A DNA stretch of 64,000 bases from an uncultured Cytophagales bacterium (GCA_913057175.1 CAJXNP010000009.1:62001-126000); one strand, 5' to 3'; positions 35,419 to 44,898 are shown, counted from the first letter of the stretch. Notes: generated from the sequence alone by a model not told the origin. Numbers and translations: made by a program.

Positions 35419-36666
35419 ATGAGAAAATTGCTGTTTGGTTTATTGGGAGCATTTATGCTAATCGGAGTTGGCTCATTTGCAGACTCCGATACCATCAGGG
35501 TTTCCAGGGAGGGAAAACTCAATTCAATATCCACGGCAATTCAGCAGGCCAAGGATGGTGATGTAATTTTGATCAGTCCGGGTATTTATGATGAACAGGA
35601 GGTTGTTGTAGACAAAAGTGTCAGCATCATTGGAATTGATTATCCGGTGCTGGAAGGAGCCGGTAAAAAGCATGATGTCCTGATTGTCAAGCACGACTCT
35701 GTCATCATCAATGGGCTCAGGATCAGGAATGTACAAACCGATTATATCAGGGACCTTTCGGCCATTAACGTCCAGGCAAATCATTGTATTGTTGAGAATA
35801 ACAGGCTGGACAACACCTTTTTTGGTATCTACCTGCAGAAATGCAGGGGAAATATCGTCAGAAACAACATCGTGGAAGGAGAAGCCAAAAATGAGATCTC
35901 ATCGGGAAACGCTGTGCATTTGTGGTACTGCCAAAACACTTCTGTCATTAACAACAGTTTTAAAAATCACCGCGATGGCATTTACCTGGAATTTTCAGAT
36001 TCCATTGAGATCACCAATAATGTAAGTGAAGGAAACCTTCGCTATGGTCTCCACTTCATGTTTTCCAATCATAATGTATATTCTGGCAATACCTTTAAAT
36101 CCAATGGAGCAGGGGTAGCGGTTATGTTTTCCCGGCATATCATTATGAAAAACAATGATTTTACCTCGAATTGGGGAAGCGCCTCCTACGGGCTTTTGCT
36201 AAAAGAAATTTACGATGGTGAGATCACCGGGAATCGTTTTACATCCAATACGATTGGCATTTATGGGGAAAGTGCTAATCGTCTGATAGTGGCCGACAAT
36301 GATTTTGAAAGAAATGGCTGGGCTCTTCGCATTCTGGGAAGCTGTGCCGATAATACCTTTACCCATAACAATTTCATTGGCAATTCCTTCGATCTGGGTA
36401 CCAATGCCTCGCAAAAAACCAATGTGTACAAAAATAATTTCTGGGCATCCTATAGCGGGTATGATCTGAATCACGATGGAGTGGGGGATGTTCCCTATAA
36501 ACCGGTAAACCTGTTTTCTTACCTGGTTGAGCGAATTCCTCAGAGCATTCTTCTCCATAGAGGAATGTTTATTCAGGTACTGAACTATGCAGAGAAGGTA
36601 GCACCGATTTTTACTCCGGAAGATCTGGCAGATAACGCTCCACTCATGAAAAAGATAAAAAGATGA
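35419..36666 (+). CDS. nosD: nitrous oxide reductase maturation protein NosD
   Basis: Periplasmic right-handed beta-helix protein needed for CuZ assembly. With ATG 35419 it has 415 residues and a clean signal peptide (KLLFGLLGAFMLIGVGSFAD); a TTG at 35401 overlapping the nosL stop would add six residues and cannot be excluded. The rest is parallel beta-helix repeats (GIYLQKCRGNIVRNNIVEGE; YGLHFMFSNHNVYSGNTFKS) ending in the NosD-type SGYDLNHDGVGDVPYKP. Its stop overlaps the nosF start (ATGA). Confidence 0.95.
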   Translation: MRKLLFGLLGAFMLIGVGSFADSDTIRVSREGKLNSISTAIQQAKDGDVILISPGIYDEQEVVVDKSVSIIGIDYPVLEGAGKKHDVLIVKHDSVIINGLRIRNVQTDYIRDLSAINVQANHCIVENNRLDNTFFGIYLQKCRGNIVRNNIVEGEAKNEISSGNAVHLWYCQNTSVINNSFKNHRDGIYLEFSDSIEITNNVSEGNLRYGLHFMFSNHNVYSGNTFKSNGAGVAVMFSRHIIMKNNDFTSNWGSASYGLLLKEIYDGEITGNRFTSNTIGIYGESANRLIVADNDFERNGWALRILGSCADNTFTHNNFIGNSFDLGTNASQKTNVYKNNFWASYSGYDLNHDGVGDVPYKPVNLFSYLVERIPQSILLHRGMFIQVLNYAEKVAPIFTPEDLADNAPLMKKIKR

Positions 36667-37418
36667 TCAAAATTGAAAATATCACAAAGAAATTTGGCAG
36701 ACTGGACGTATTAAAGGGAATAGACCTGGAAATTTCTCCCGGAAAGATTACGGCCATCCTGGGTCCGAATGGATCGGGAAAGTCGACCTTGATAAAATCC
36801 GTATTGGGAATGGTCATACCGGATTCGGGAAATATCTCTATCGATGGTGTTTCCGTCCTTGGTGACTGGAAATACAGGAATAAGATCAGTTATCTTCCAC
36901 AGATCGCCAGCTTTCCGGAAAACCTCACCGTAAAGAATTTAATCAGGATGCTGAAGGACATTCGGCAACAGCCGGCAAATGAAAGCTTTCTTATCTCTCT
37001 GTTTAAAATAGAAGAATTTCTCGATAAGAGAATCAAGCATTTATCTGGTGGTACCAGGCAGAAAGTTAATCTCCTTTTGGCTTGTATGTTTAACAACCCC
37101 ATCATCATCTTGGATGAACCGACTACCGGTCTGGATCCTGTCTCTGTTGTTAACCTGAAGAATCTCATTCGTCAGCAGAAAGAGGAGGGAACAACCATCA
37201 TTTTTACCACCCATATCATGTCGTTGGTGGATGACCTGGCAGATGAGATTGTGTTCCTGCTGGAAGGAAATATTCACTACCAGGGTACAAAAGAACAGTT
37301 GAAGGAGAAAAATAAATCGAAAGACCTGGAGCTGGCCATTGCAAATATGCTGGTTGAAAAAAAGGAAATTAAATTGGACTCAAAACCATTCAGATATGTG
37401 GAAAGTTTGGCAATATAG
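36663..37418 (+). CDS. nosF: Nos ABC transporter ATP-binding protein
   Basis: 251 residues, one ABC ATPase domain: Walker A GPNGSGKST (about 34-42), signature LSGGTRQK, Walker B IIILDEPTTG and H-loop TTHIMS. With NosY and NosD it forms the NosDFY system that provides a sulfur species or copper handling for CuZ maturation. Its start overlaps nosD by 4 nt and its end overlaps the nosY start by 23 nt, so the three are tightly coupled. Confidence 0.95.
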   Translation: MIKIENITKKFGRLDVLKGIDLEISPGKITAILGPNGSGKSTLIKSVLGMVIPDSGNISIDGVSVLGDWKYRNKISYLPQIASFPENLTVKNLIRMLKDIRQQPANESFLISLFKIEEFLDKRIKHLSGGTRQKVNLLLACMFNNPIIILDEPTTGLDPVSVVNLKNLIRQQKEEGTTIIFTTHIMSLVDDLADEIVFLLEGNIHYQGTKEQLKEKNKSKDLELAIANMLVEKKEIKLDSKPFRYVESLAI

Positions 37419-38178
37419 CGCTTATGACCTGTTGAGAAGTCGATGGACGTATATCTATTTTGCGTTTTTCCTGATAGTGTCGTTTTCACTCCTCCGGATG
37501 AGCAGCTCTTTGATGATGGCGGTAGTCAGTCTTGTGAACATCGTGAATATCCTCATCCCACTGATTGGGACAATCTTTGGGGCCATCTACTTCTATAATT
37601 CCCGCGAATTTATGGAATTACTGATCTCTCAACCCCTGAAAAGAAGGTCGTTGTTTTTGGGGCATTACCTGGGATTGGCTTCTTCTTTGGCTGGCAGTTT
37701 CTTGTTGGGAATGGGTATTCCTTTTGTGTTTTTCCGCATCTGGCAGTCAGACCAGTTTGGCAATTTTCTGTCGCTGATGTTCACCGGCATCCTACTTACA
37801 TTCATTTTTGTGGGAATTGCCTATCTCATCGCCCTTTTAAATGACAACAAGGTGAAAGGTTTCGGAATTGCCATTGTCGTGTGGCTCTTTATGGTGGTGC
37901 TGTACGACGGATTGTTCATCCTGCTTTTGGTCGCTTTCGAAGACTATCCGCTGGAAAAATTTTCACTGGCAGCTTCTTTCCTGAACCCGGTTGATCTTTC
38001 GAGAATATTTGTGATGCTCAAGCTGGACATTGCTGCTCTGATGGGATATACCGGAGCAGTGTTTTCCAAATTTCTCGGTTCGTCAAATGGTATTTTTCTT
38101 TCCGTTGCATTGATGCTGATATGGATATTCGTGCCATTGCTGGCGTATCTTCGGATTGCCCGGAAAAAGGATTTTTAA
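37396..38178 (+). CDS. nosY: Nos ABC transporter permease
   Basis: 260 residues, six or so membrane spans (for example LLGMGIPFVFFRIWQ, later ALMLIWIFVPLLAYLRIA), an ABC-2-type permease. The start MWKVWQYSAYDLLRSRWTYI (ATG 37396) is the usual NosY beginning; a longer frame from 37339 lies inside nosF. Conserved NosY features LISQPLKRRSLFLGHYLGL and AASFLNPVDLSRI are present. Works with NosF and NosD in NosZ CuZ assembly. Confidence 0.94.
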   Translation: MWKVWQYSAYDLLRSRWTYIYFAFFLIVSFSLLRMSSSLMMAVVSLVNIVNILIPLIGTIFGAIYFYNSREFMELLISQPLKRRSLFLGHYLGLASSLAGSFLLGMGIPFVFFRIWQSDQFGNFLSLMFTGILLTFIFVGIAYLIALLNDNKVKGFGIAIVVWLFMVVLYDGLFILLLVAFEDYPLEKFSLAASFLNPVDLSRIFVMLKLDIAALMGYTGAVFSKFLGSSNGIFLSVALMLIWIFVPLLAYLRIARKKDF

Positions 38179-38208
38179 TTATGAAATGAAAGTTATGGGT
38201 TTGCTACA

Positions 38209-38571
38209 ATGAAGTATTTTTTGTCCTGCATATTGCTGATATCCTTAACTGCCCACATGTTCCTTTCATCAGGGTTTGTGGTCGATTATTACCTTTGTAT
38301 GGAGACTTATCTGGAGCAATGTGTCAATAAAGACAAGCCCAAGTTGCAATGTAACGGTAAGTGCATGCTTGCACAAAAAATCAATGATTCTCAACCCGAA
38401 GATTCCGAAAGCCGGGAAATCTGTATTTCCCTGAGTGTTGAATACCTTTTTGATGTTTTTGAATTTCACGCCATCGAACAAAATTCACAACGGATTCACA
38501 GTTCCACCTGCAATAGTTCATATCAATATTCAAAATACAACAAGCTGTATAAACCCCCGATTTTAGGTTAG
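38209..38571 (+). CDS. small exported Cys-rich protein with CNGKC motif
   Basis: 120 residues with a signal-like hydrophobic N-terminus (MKYFLSCILLISLTAHMFLS). The mature part has YYLCMETYLEQCVNKDKPKL followed by QCNGKCMLAQ, a pattern of small Bacteroidota proteins found beside metal-uptake genes; the closely spaced cysteines suggest metal (copper) or redox binding. It lies 30 nt after nosY and 96 nt before a Met/His-rich lipoprotein. Function not established. Confidence 0.65.
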   Translation: MKYFLSCILLISLTAHMFLSSGFVVDYYLCMETYLEQCVNKDKPKLQCNGKCMLAQKINDSQPEDSESREICISLSVEYLFDVFEFHAIEQNSQRIHSSTCNSSYQYSKYNKLYKPPILG

Positions 38572-38667
38572 GAAATACCGTTTTTTCAGTTTCTAATACA
38601 ACTTAGATATTCCGATTCAGCCTTTCCATAGTTTGAAGAGGATGGTTATACCTAAAATCTAACAAAA

Positions 38668-39456
38668 ATGAAATCATTCAAAAATTATATAGCCTTATTA
38701 GGTTTATCAATGGTGATCTTTTCTTGTGACCATGAAGAAAACATCGTACCGGAACAGGAAATTAATTCCTTACAAATTGTTGCGATTGATGAGGAAGGGT
38801 TGAATATATCCCTTCTTGCACAAAAACCTTTGGAGGTGGGATTCAATGAAATGACATTGAGTATCAAAAATGAAAATGACAACCCGATTAGCGGTCAGGG
38901 TGATATCGTTCCCATGATGGATATGTCGACCATGAAACATTCATGTCCGATTGAGTTTCCGGCAGGCATGGAATTAATAAATGGCCATATTTCTTTTAAT
39001 ACCGTATTTGTCATGCCATCGGGCGATATGGGAAGCTGGTCACTGAATATCTCTGTCGGTGACAAAATAATTGAATTGCCAATTGAAGTTGCACAACCGG
39101 ATCAGTCCCGAATGGCCTCTTTGGTAAGTTCTTCGGAAGACAATGAAACCAAATACTTCATTTGCCTGCTTGACCCACTGAAACCGGAAGTTGGGCAAAA
39201 TGATCTTCAGGTAGCCATATTTAAAAAACAAAGTATGATGGAGTGGCCTGCTGTTGAAAACCTCGAAATTAAATTGACTCCCTGGATGCCTTCCATGGAT
39301 CATGGTTCGCCGAATAACATCAATCCGGCTCATGTTAAAGACGGACACTACATGGGGAAAGTCAATTTCACCATGACCGGTACCTGGCAGATCAATCTGA
39401 TGCTTAAAAAGAAGGAGATTGAACTGGGGGAAACCTATTTCGAAATAAACTTTTGA
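38668..39456 (+). CDS. Met/His-rich YtkA-like lipoprotein
   Basis: 262 residues; lipobox VIFSC (Cys20). Two related beta-sandwich halves, each with the YtkA-type pattern. The first has VPMMDMSTMKHSCPIEFP (near 88) and GDMGSWSLNISVGD; the second has TPWMPSMDHGSPNN and YMGKVNFTMTGTWQINLMLK. The Met-x-Met-x and Met/His clusters suggest Cu(I)/Cu(II) binding in the periplasm. It sits between the CNGKC protein and the copper-type TonB receptor, supporting a copper delivery role; this is inference. Confidence 0.65.
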   Translation: MKSFKNYIALLGLSMVIFSCDHEENIVPEQEINSLQIVAIDEEGLNISLLAQKPLEVGFNEMTLSIKNENDNPISGQGDIVPMMDMSTMKHSCPIEFPAGMELINGHISFNTVFVMPSGDMGSWSLNISVGDKIIELPIEVAQPDQSRMASLVSSSEDNETKYFICLLDPLKPEVGQNDLQVAIFKKQSMMEWPAVENLEIKLTPWMPSMDHGSPNNINPAHVKDGHYMGKVNFTMTGTWQINLMLKKKEIELGETYFEINF

Positions 39457-39475
39457 ACACAATCAGGCTTTTGAG

Positions 39476-41533
39476 ATGAGACGGATAAAAACTCTTCTGA
39501 CCCTGATCTATATTTATGGTGTTTTGCCTCTGTTCGCACAGGAGGATTTACTTGCTTATGAATCATGGCTGGATTCCATGAAAAGGGAAAATTACATCGC
39601 ATGGGAGGTTATGTTGGATGACCTTGAGATCACGGATAATGAAAAGAAAAATGGGTCGATAGCAGACCATTACCGAAAGTATAATGGTAGAGATATTGAC
39701 CAGCTTTTACATTGTTTGCCGGGTGTCGGGATGATGCGACGGGGAAATTTTGCGGGAGAACCCTTGCTACGTGGGCTTAACTCAGACCGGTATGTCGTAA
39801 GTGTGGAAGGGATGAGAATGTTTGGAGCCTGTACCGACAAGATGGATCCTGTCGCATCATACATCGAGCCGATTAACCTGAAAAGCATCGATGTTAGCTT
39901 TGGAACACAAAACAACATGGCAGGAGCCGGAACGGCAGGAGGGCTAAATTTTAATCTTAGAAAACCTGTTTTTAACACAGAAAGACCCTATGCGGCCTCA
40001 GCTGATTTAATTTACAACAGTGTTTCCAATGGTTTTGACCAGTCTGTTGATGTAAATGTTTCAAAAAATAAACTTGCATTCCGATTAAGCGGCGTTCATC
40101 GAAAAGCACAAAACTATTTGGATGGAAATGGAAATGAAGTCCGCTACTCGCAATTTGAAAAGTTCAACTACATCGCATCACTTGTATACCGGGTGAAAGA
40201 GGATCAATTGCTTTCTTTCGATTTCATTGGTGATGATGCAAGGGATGTAGGCTATCCGGCACTTCCCATGGATGTTGCTTATGCCAAGGCCAAAATGTTT
40301 GGTCTTAGCTACTTGTTGCCTCGCATAGGGTATATAAAAAATCCGGAAATAAAGCTTTACCATAATTTCGTTAATCATGCGATGGACGATACGAACCGGG
40401 ACTCTGTCGTCATGCACATGGACATGCCAGGTCGGACCCATACAAGTGGAGGATTTTTGAAAGGAGACTTGTTTTCCGGTTCAAAAAGTCAATTAGCGTT
40501 CAAAATAGATTATTTTAACACATTTGCCAGGGCGGAGATGACGATGTTTCCAAATGATTCTGATCAGGCGGAAATGTTCATGCTTACCTGGCCAAATGTC
40601 AGACGGCAGGCAGCTGGGTTAAGTATGAATTTTGATCAGAAGATGAATGACAATTGGATGTTCACAACGGGGCTCAGATGGGAAAATACCGTTTCTTTCA
40701 TTTCCAGTGATTTTGGTGAGCAGCAGCTTAGTGTATTCGATAAAACAGGGAAATCAAAAAGAAGAAATTGGCTGCAAAATTATCACATCAACTTCATTTG
40801 GACGCCAGCAACATCTTTTGAATCAACATTGATGTTAGCTTACGGGGAACGAATCCCGACGATTTCAGAGCAATTCGGGTACTACCTGTATAATGTGGCC
40901 GACAATCATGATTATGTAGGTGACCCGGATCTCAAAACTGAAAAGAACTTTCACCTGGAGGTCAGAAATGAATATAAAACTTCCAAACTCACCATATCTT
41001 CAGCTCTTTTTGCCTACCTGTTCCGGGATTATATCCTTGGAATATATCAACCTGAGTATGAGGCCATGACGTTAGGTGCCGAAGGAGTAAAAATGTATGA
41101 GAATACAAAAAGGGCTACTCTATTCGGAGGAGAAGTGAGTTCTCGTTACGATTTAAACTCCGGATCGTACTTTCTTATGTCTTTGAAATATGTTTACGGA
41201 AGGGATTTTGAATCGGACCCACTTCCCCAGATTCCTCCTCTAAAGGTGAATCTTTTGTATAATCTCGGGATTCATGGGGCCTATTTGACTCCGGAAGTGG
41301 AATGGAGTGCCGATCAGAACAGGGTCAGCCAAAAATTTAATGAGCGGAAAACCAACTCTTACTGGCTGTTTAATTTGCGTGTGAATAAAGAATTTTTCCA
41401 AAACAAAACCCGGTTTGAGATCAATGGTGGTGTTGAAAATATTTTTAATGTGGCTTACCGGGAGCATTATGACTATGGAAATATTTTACGACCGGGAAGG
41501 AATTTCTTTGTTCAGATTAAAGTGGGGATATAA
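39476..41533 (+). CDS. TonB-dependent receptor, OprC/NosA copper type
   Basis: Outer-membrane 22-strand barrel with plug; 685 residues with a signal peptide ending LFAQE. The plug reads LLRGLNSDRYVVSVEGMRMF then GACTDKMDPVASYIEPINL; the M-F-G-A-C-x-x-x-M-D-P block matches the copper receptors OprC/NosA. The barrel loops are Met/His-rich (VVMHMDMPGRTHTSGG). It ends with an aromatic/hydrophobic strand (NFFVQIKVGI). Probably imports copper needed by NosZ; it is 19 nt after the YtkA-like gene. Confidence 0.85.
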   Translation: MRRIKTLLTLIYIYGVLPLFAQEDLLAYESWLDSMKRENYIAWEVMLDDLEITDNEKKNGSIADHYRKYNGRDIDQLLHCLPGVGMMRRGNFAGEPLLRGLNSDRYVVSVEGMRMFGACTDKMDPVASYIEPINLKSIDVSFGTQNNMAGAGTAGGLNFNLRKPVFNTERPYAASADLIYNSVSNGFDQSVDVNVSKNKLAFRLSGVHRKAQNYLDGNGNEVRYSQFEKFNYIASLVYRVKEDQLLSFDFIGDDARDVGYPALPMDVAYAKAKMFGLSYLLPRIGYIKNPEIKLYHNFVNHAMDDTNRDSVVMHMDMPGRTHTSGGFLKGDLFSGSKSQLAFKIDYFNTFARAEMTMFPNDSDQAEMFMLTWPNVRRQAAGLSMNFDQKMNDNWMFTTGLRWENTVSFISSDFGEQQLSVFDKTGKSKRRNWLQNYHINFIWTPATSFESTLMLAYGERIPTISEQFGYYLYNVADNHDYVGDPDLKTEKNFHLEVRNEYKTSKLTISSALFAYLFRDYILGIYQPEYEAMTLGAEGVKMYENTKRATLFGGEVSSRYDLNSGSYFLMSLKYVYGRDFESDPLPQIPPLKVNLLYNLGIHGAYLTPEVEWSADQNRVSQKFNERKTNSYWLFNLRVNKEFFQNKTRFEINGGVENIFNVAYREHYDYGNILRPGRNFFVQIKVGI

Positions 41534-41661
41534 TAAATAAAAATAAAGCAGGCGAATAGAAAAAATCAACCGACAAAGCATTGAAGGGGGATTTTCAAAG
41601 CACCATATGACAATAAAACGATTGACAAATAAATCACAAAGACCAAAATTCAATATTTCAT

Positions 41662-41723
41662 CGTCATTGCGAACGCAGCCAGCGCAGGGATGTGATATGG
41701 GGCGAAGTGCGGCAATCTCGTCC
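41662..41723. repeat. GTCATTGCGA-type dispersed repeat
   Basis: Begins CGTCATTGCGAACGC and ends GGCAATCTCGTCC; the two ends are imperfectly complementary. This repeat type is scattered between genes in many bacteria, especially Bacteroidota. One copy here. Confidence 0.7.
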
Positions 41724-41816
41724 TAAATATCACCAGATCATTATTGCCAGAATTATCTTTAAGTCTTGTTAAGGGGAGGCTGTTTCTTTTATAGTTTTAA
41801 TCAACCACAATTAACC

Positions 41817-41854
41817 CCATCAGAATTTCCTGAGGTAGGAGGAAACTCTGATGG
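41817..41854. repeat. CATCAGA hairpin repeat, copy 1
   Basis: CCATCAGAATTTCCT (41817-41831) pairs with AGGAAACTCTGATGG (41840-41854), 14 of 15 Watson-Crick, loop of 8. The same core recurs at 42810-42839. Confidence 0.75.
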
Positions 41855-41905
41855 TAGTTCATGGTCAATCAAATTTCATTGAATGAAAGCAGATAATGAG
41901 CCATC

Positions 41906-42502
41906 TCACTCTTGGGGGGGTAATGGTGGTGGAACCACATTTTTAATTGGATTTGTGCTTTTTAAGTATGCAAAAATAGCTGAGATCTCATAGTCTGAGT
42001 AATGGCGAAGTTGTTGCCAGGGCATCGGTGGCAGGATCGTTCGTCCATTTTCCAGTCCCTTAAATTTACCCTCCCGTAATGCTCGTTTAAAATTGTCTTC
42101 TGTCCAATTGCCTATCCCTGTTGCGTCAGAGGTTAGATTACCAGCAAAGGAGACACCCCATGGACCTACCCAGGCAGTAAAATGTGCATTCGTAGTGACG
42201 TAACCTTTACTTTGCATCATTTTGCGATCTACCTCAGCATATCCAAAATCTGCGTGATGACCTGATAAGCGCATGGACATGTCCGGTTCAGGTCCGGCAT
42301 CTGTCATCACCTTAGGAGAGTGGCAATCGTCACAACCTCCAACGACTACAAGGTGTTCACCATATGCAATTTCCGATTCGTAACCCAACAATTGATATAC
42401 TTCTTTTGCAGGTTCATTTGTGGCTAAATCCGGATTAGATTTTTGATTGCAGGCAAAAGCTACTATAGCAATGGTGCCTGCTACAATTAATGACTTACAC
42501 AT
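41906..42502 (-). CDS. monohaem cytochrome c lipoprotein
   Basis: 198 residues. Lipobox VAFAC (Cys18); haem site CDDCH (Cys57, Cys60, His61) in VVGGCDDCHSPKV; a distal Met is likely in ILPPMPWQQL; ends with a proline-rich VVPPPLPPQE. Periplasmic electron carrier. It converges on the copper receptor gene and is the minus-strand edge of the nos island. Its partner is not evident; it may serve NosZ or another reductase. Confidence 0.87.
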   Translation of the reverse strand: MCKSLIVAGTIAIVAFACNQKSNPDLATNEPAKEVYQLLGYESEIAYGEHLVVVGGCDDCHSPKVMTDAGPEPDMSMRLSGHHADFGYAEVDRKMMQSKGYVTTNAHFTAWVGPWGVSFAGNLTSDATGIGNWTEDNFKRALREGKFKGLENGRTILPPMPWQQLRHYSDYEISAIFAYLKSTNPIKNVVPPPLPPQE

Positions 42503-43029
42503 AAGTTGGGGATTAAACTATAAGATAATAAAGTTTGGGATAAGAAGGATTAATTCGTCTTGATTTTCGACGAAAATAGTAAAGGATTTGATCATCTTGT
42601 AATAAGAGTAAATATGTCTGACTTTGAGAGAAAATCCAGGTATAGACAGTACTTGATATACTCATTTAGCCATATGAGTTGTCCGGGGTAGGATGAAACG
42701 CTGATGCATTCTCAATTGTATTCGTGGAGTTTATAAAAGGGAAAATTCAGGTATTGAGTACTGTCATTTATTTGTTATTTTCAACCCCATTCTGATGCAT
42801 CCTTGTTGTCATCAGAGTTTCTTGCAGAAAACTCTGATGAGTGAGAATATTCAACCGTTTGAAAATTCAGGTGTTGTGTATTGTCATTTATTTGTAATTT
42901 GAATTTTGAAGATTGGGTTTTCTACCGACACAGGCTAACTCCTTTAATTATCTTAGGTAACAGGAAACTGTGATGTATTGATTTTATAGTAAAAACATGG
43001 ATAACATATGTGGAAATTAACCCGATTCC
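42503..43029. other. 527-nt spacer with interspersed repeats
   Basis: No gene. Contains two nearly identical 40-nt units starting GAAAATTCAGGT (42741-42780 and 42861-42900, four differences), a degenerate copy near 42629-42667, and a hairpin (42810-42839). Confidence 0.55.
42810..42839. repeat. CATCAGA hairpin repeat, copy 2
   Basis: CATCAGAGTTTCT pairs with AGAAAACTCTGATG, loop TGC. Same core as 41817-41854; a decayed form is near 43827-43858. Confidence 0.75.
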
Positions 43030-43521
43030 TTATCCATAAATCGCTCTTTTTGTCCTATCCAACAAATCCTCCACCTTGTTTCTGTCAGGCCTGAGTATTA
43101 AATGGGGTTTCTCATAGGGTTCAAAATTTTCTTTTATCTGCTCATACACTTCAAAATCTGATTCTGTGAAATCCCTTTTCTTTTTCAAACGCTTTTTCAT
43201 CTGGGGTTCAGAGGACTTCATTTCGATAAAAACAGCTTTCTGACCAAGCTTTACTGCCTTTTTTCTGATCATTCTTCTCATCGATTTTTCATGGAAGGTT
43301 CCATCTACTACAACATTGGAATTGAAAATCAACTTTTCAGTTATCTCCTTGATTAAATGACGGTAAATATACTGTTGTGCTTTTTCATCGTATTTGTCCG
43401 GTTCATTCATCCTGTCTGATATCTGATCCAGATGAATATATTCCGCATTAATATAATCCGCCAATTGCTGCGAGAAATGGGATTTACCACTTCCCGGTAA
43501 GCCGAAAACGACAATAATCAT
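43030..43521 (-). CDS. P-loop nucleoside/polynucleotide kinase-like protein
   Basis: 163 residues. Walker A GLPGSGKSHFS at about 7-17, then VDGTFHEKSMRRMIRKKAV and a lid-like basic region (MKKRLKKKRDF). This is the AAA/kinase fold of small ATP-binding kinases (gluconate-kinase/zeta-like); the substrate is unknown. No signal peptide, so cytoplasmic. It stands alone between two repeat-rich spacers. Confidence 0.78.
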   Translation of the reverse strand: MIIVVFGLPGSGKSHFSQQLADYINAEYIHLDQISDRMNEPDKYDEKAQQYIYRHLIKEITEKLIFNSNVVVDGTFHEKSMRRMIRKKAVKLGQKAVFIEMKSSEPQMKKRLKKKRDFTESDFEVYEQIKENFEPYEKPHLILRPDRNKVEDLLDRTKRAIYG

Positions 43522-44073
43522 ATATCTATTTTTTTTGTTTCTAATAATCCGTTGATAAAGGAAAGTCTCGCAGTAAATATTTTGAGACTTTTTAAATGAT
43601 TGTTAACCAGTATTTTAACAAAAGAACATTCCATTTATCCTTTTCCATTTTTATAGCCAGAATCCGGCCAAAAATTAAATCTGGTTAAACAGTCCCAGAA
43701 GAGATGTTGAAAGAGCATATTGAGTTGAATTGATGAAAATCTACTCATGAAGGAGAACAATATTCCACAATAACAAGCAGGGGAATTGATTAAACAGCCA
43801 GCTTATCAATTATTTATTCAACTCTATCAGAGTTATCTGCAAGAAACCTGGTTGATGGGTGGGAAGTGGTAGCATGTTTGTTGGTTTCAGCGCGACGCTA
43901 AGACCAGGGAATAATATAAATTGACAGTTCAGCCCCATTTGTTGTCAATGCTAAATTTTAATCTTCATTCATTTGAGATTTTTGGCATTGAGTATTGGAT
44001 CTTATTTGTTATTTGAATTTTGAAGTTTGGAATTTTTCTTTTCCATTAAAACGTAAAGTGGGTTTGTGATAAA
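43522..44073. other. 552-nt spacer, no gene
   Basis: AT-rich with decayed copies of the 42.7-42.9 kb repeats: a CATCAGA-like region at about 43827-43858 and a TTGAGTATTGGATCTTATTT unit at about 43987-44010. No open frame with protein-like composition was recognised. Confidence 0.5.
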
Positions 44074-44751
44074 CTATTCCCTCAACCTCCAAATCTCATA
44101 CATTGGATCGCCTTTGCTACTAAAGCCTTTGTGGTCCCACGCATCGTCTTTTCTTTCAAATTCAAATTCAAGTGAAGCGCCAACCCGCGTTTGATCCCTG
44201 GAGAAGAAATCTATGTTTTCTGTGTATTTGCTGTCTATTGTGGTATAAGTTCCACCTCCCGTGCCCATGAATTCCTTTGATTCGGTATCGTAGGCAATCC
44301 ATTGGAACCGGGTGCCGGATAGTATTTTCATGGTTTTGCGTGATTCATCAGGACTTCGGGGGCTGCTCATCTCACCATCCCTTTCACGGCTGGAAAACAG
44401 CCAGGCGCCCTTCAGTTCACCGGGGCTCCCATCATCCATTCTTGAGAATTCAACATCATTTAAAAGAAGTTTCTTCCCTTTTATTTTGGCTGATTTAGAC
44501 TCATTCGTACCAACCTTTTCACTGTCATTTGAGTGGAATTCGTAAGTGAGATCAATGGAATTTTTTGCCTCCTGAAACGACCCGCCATAGGTGTAGTGAA
44601 ATGCCTCTGAATTGTAATCGCTATATGAAAAATAATTTCCTGAAATGATCAGAACGCCATTTTCTGATTGCCACGCTCCCTGGATGTCGTTGGAAAGCGT
44701 TGTATGGGGAGGGGTGAAGAGATTTGAGATTAAAACGATTATATAAAGCAT
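44074..44751 (-). CDS. hypothetical exported protein, lipocalin-like
   Basis: 225 residues; a hydrophobic N-terminus (MLYIIVLISNLF) suggests export. Two similar halves begin LQGAWQSENG-like (DIQGAWQSENGVLIISGN; ELKGAWLFSSRERDGE), each a beta-rich unit ending with hydrophobic strands, as in small exported lipocalin/calycin-like proteins; ends MYEIWRLRE. Family members in Bacteroidota are of unknown function. The call is tentative. Confidence 0.6.
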   Translation of the reverse strand: MLYIIVLISNLFTPPHTTLSNDIQGAWQSENGVLIISGNYFSYSDYNSEAFHYTYGGSFQEAKNSIDLTYEFHSNDSEKVGTNESKSAKIKGKKLLLNDVEFSRMDDGSPGELKGAWLFSSRERDGEMSSPRSPDESRKTMKILSGTRFQWIAYDTESKEFMGTGGGTYTTIDSKYTENIDFFSRDQTRVGASLEFEFERKDDAWDHKGFSSKGDPMYEIWRLRE

Positions 44752-44898
44752 GGGGATAGATTTTTGTCAAAATGAAATTACGACATTTTGTTGATAGAAT
44801 AAAAGCCATTTCTATATATCAATATTAAAATTAAAAGTAAAGGCTACCATTATATAGTGTAATAGAGTACTTTCAAGGCACCGAAAAAACAAAGACAA

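Larger units (their letters stand above)
41534..41905. other. 372-nt convergent spacer with two repeats
   Basis: Between the convergent TonB receptor and cytochrome c genes. Contains a GTCATTGCGA...GCAATCTCG repeat (41662-41723) and a hairpin repeat (41817-41854). No gene and no classical T-tailed terminator was seen. Confidence 0.5.

Noticed and set aside
43522..44073. Hidden small gene
   Set aside because: Only decayed repeats were found; no frame with protein-like composition.
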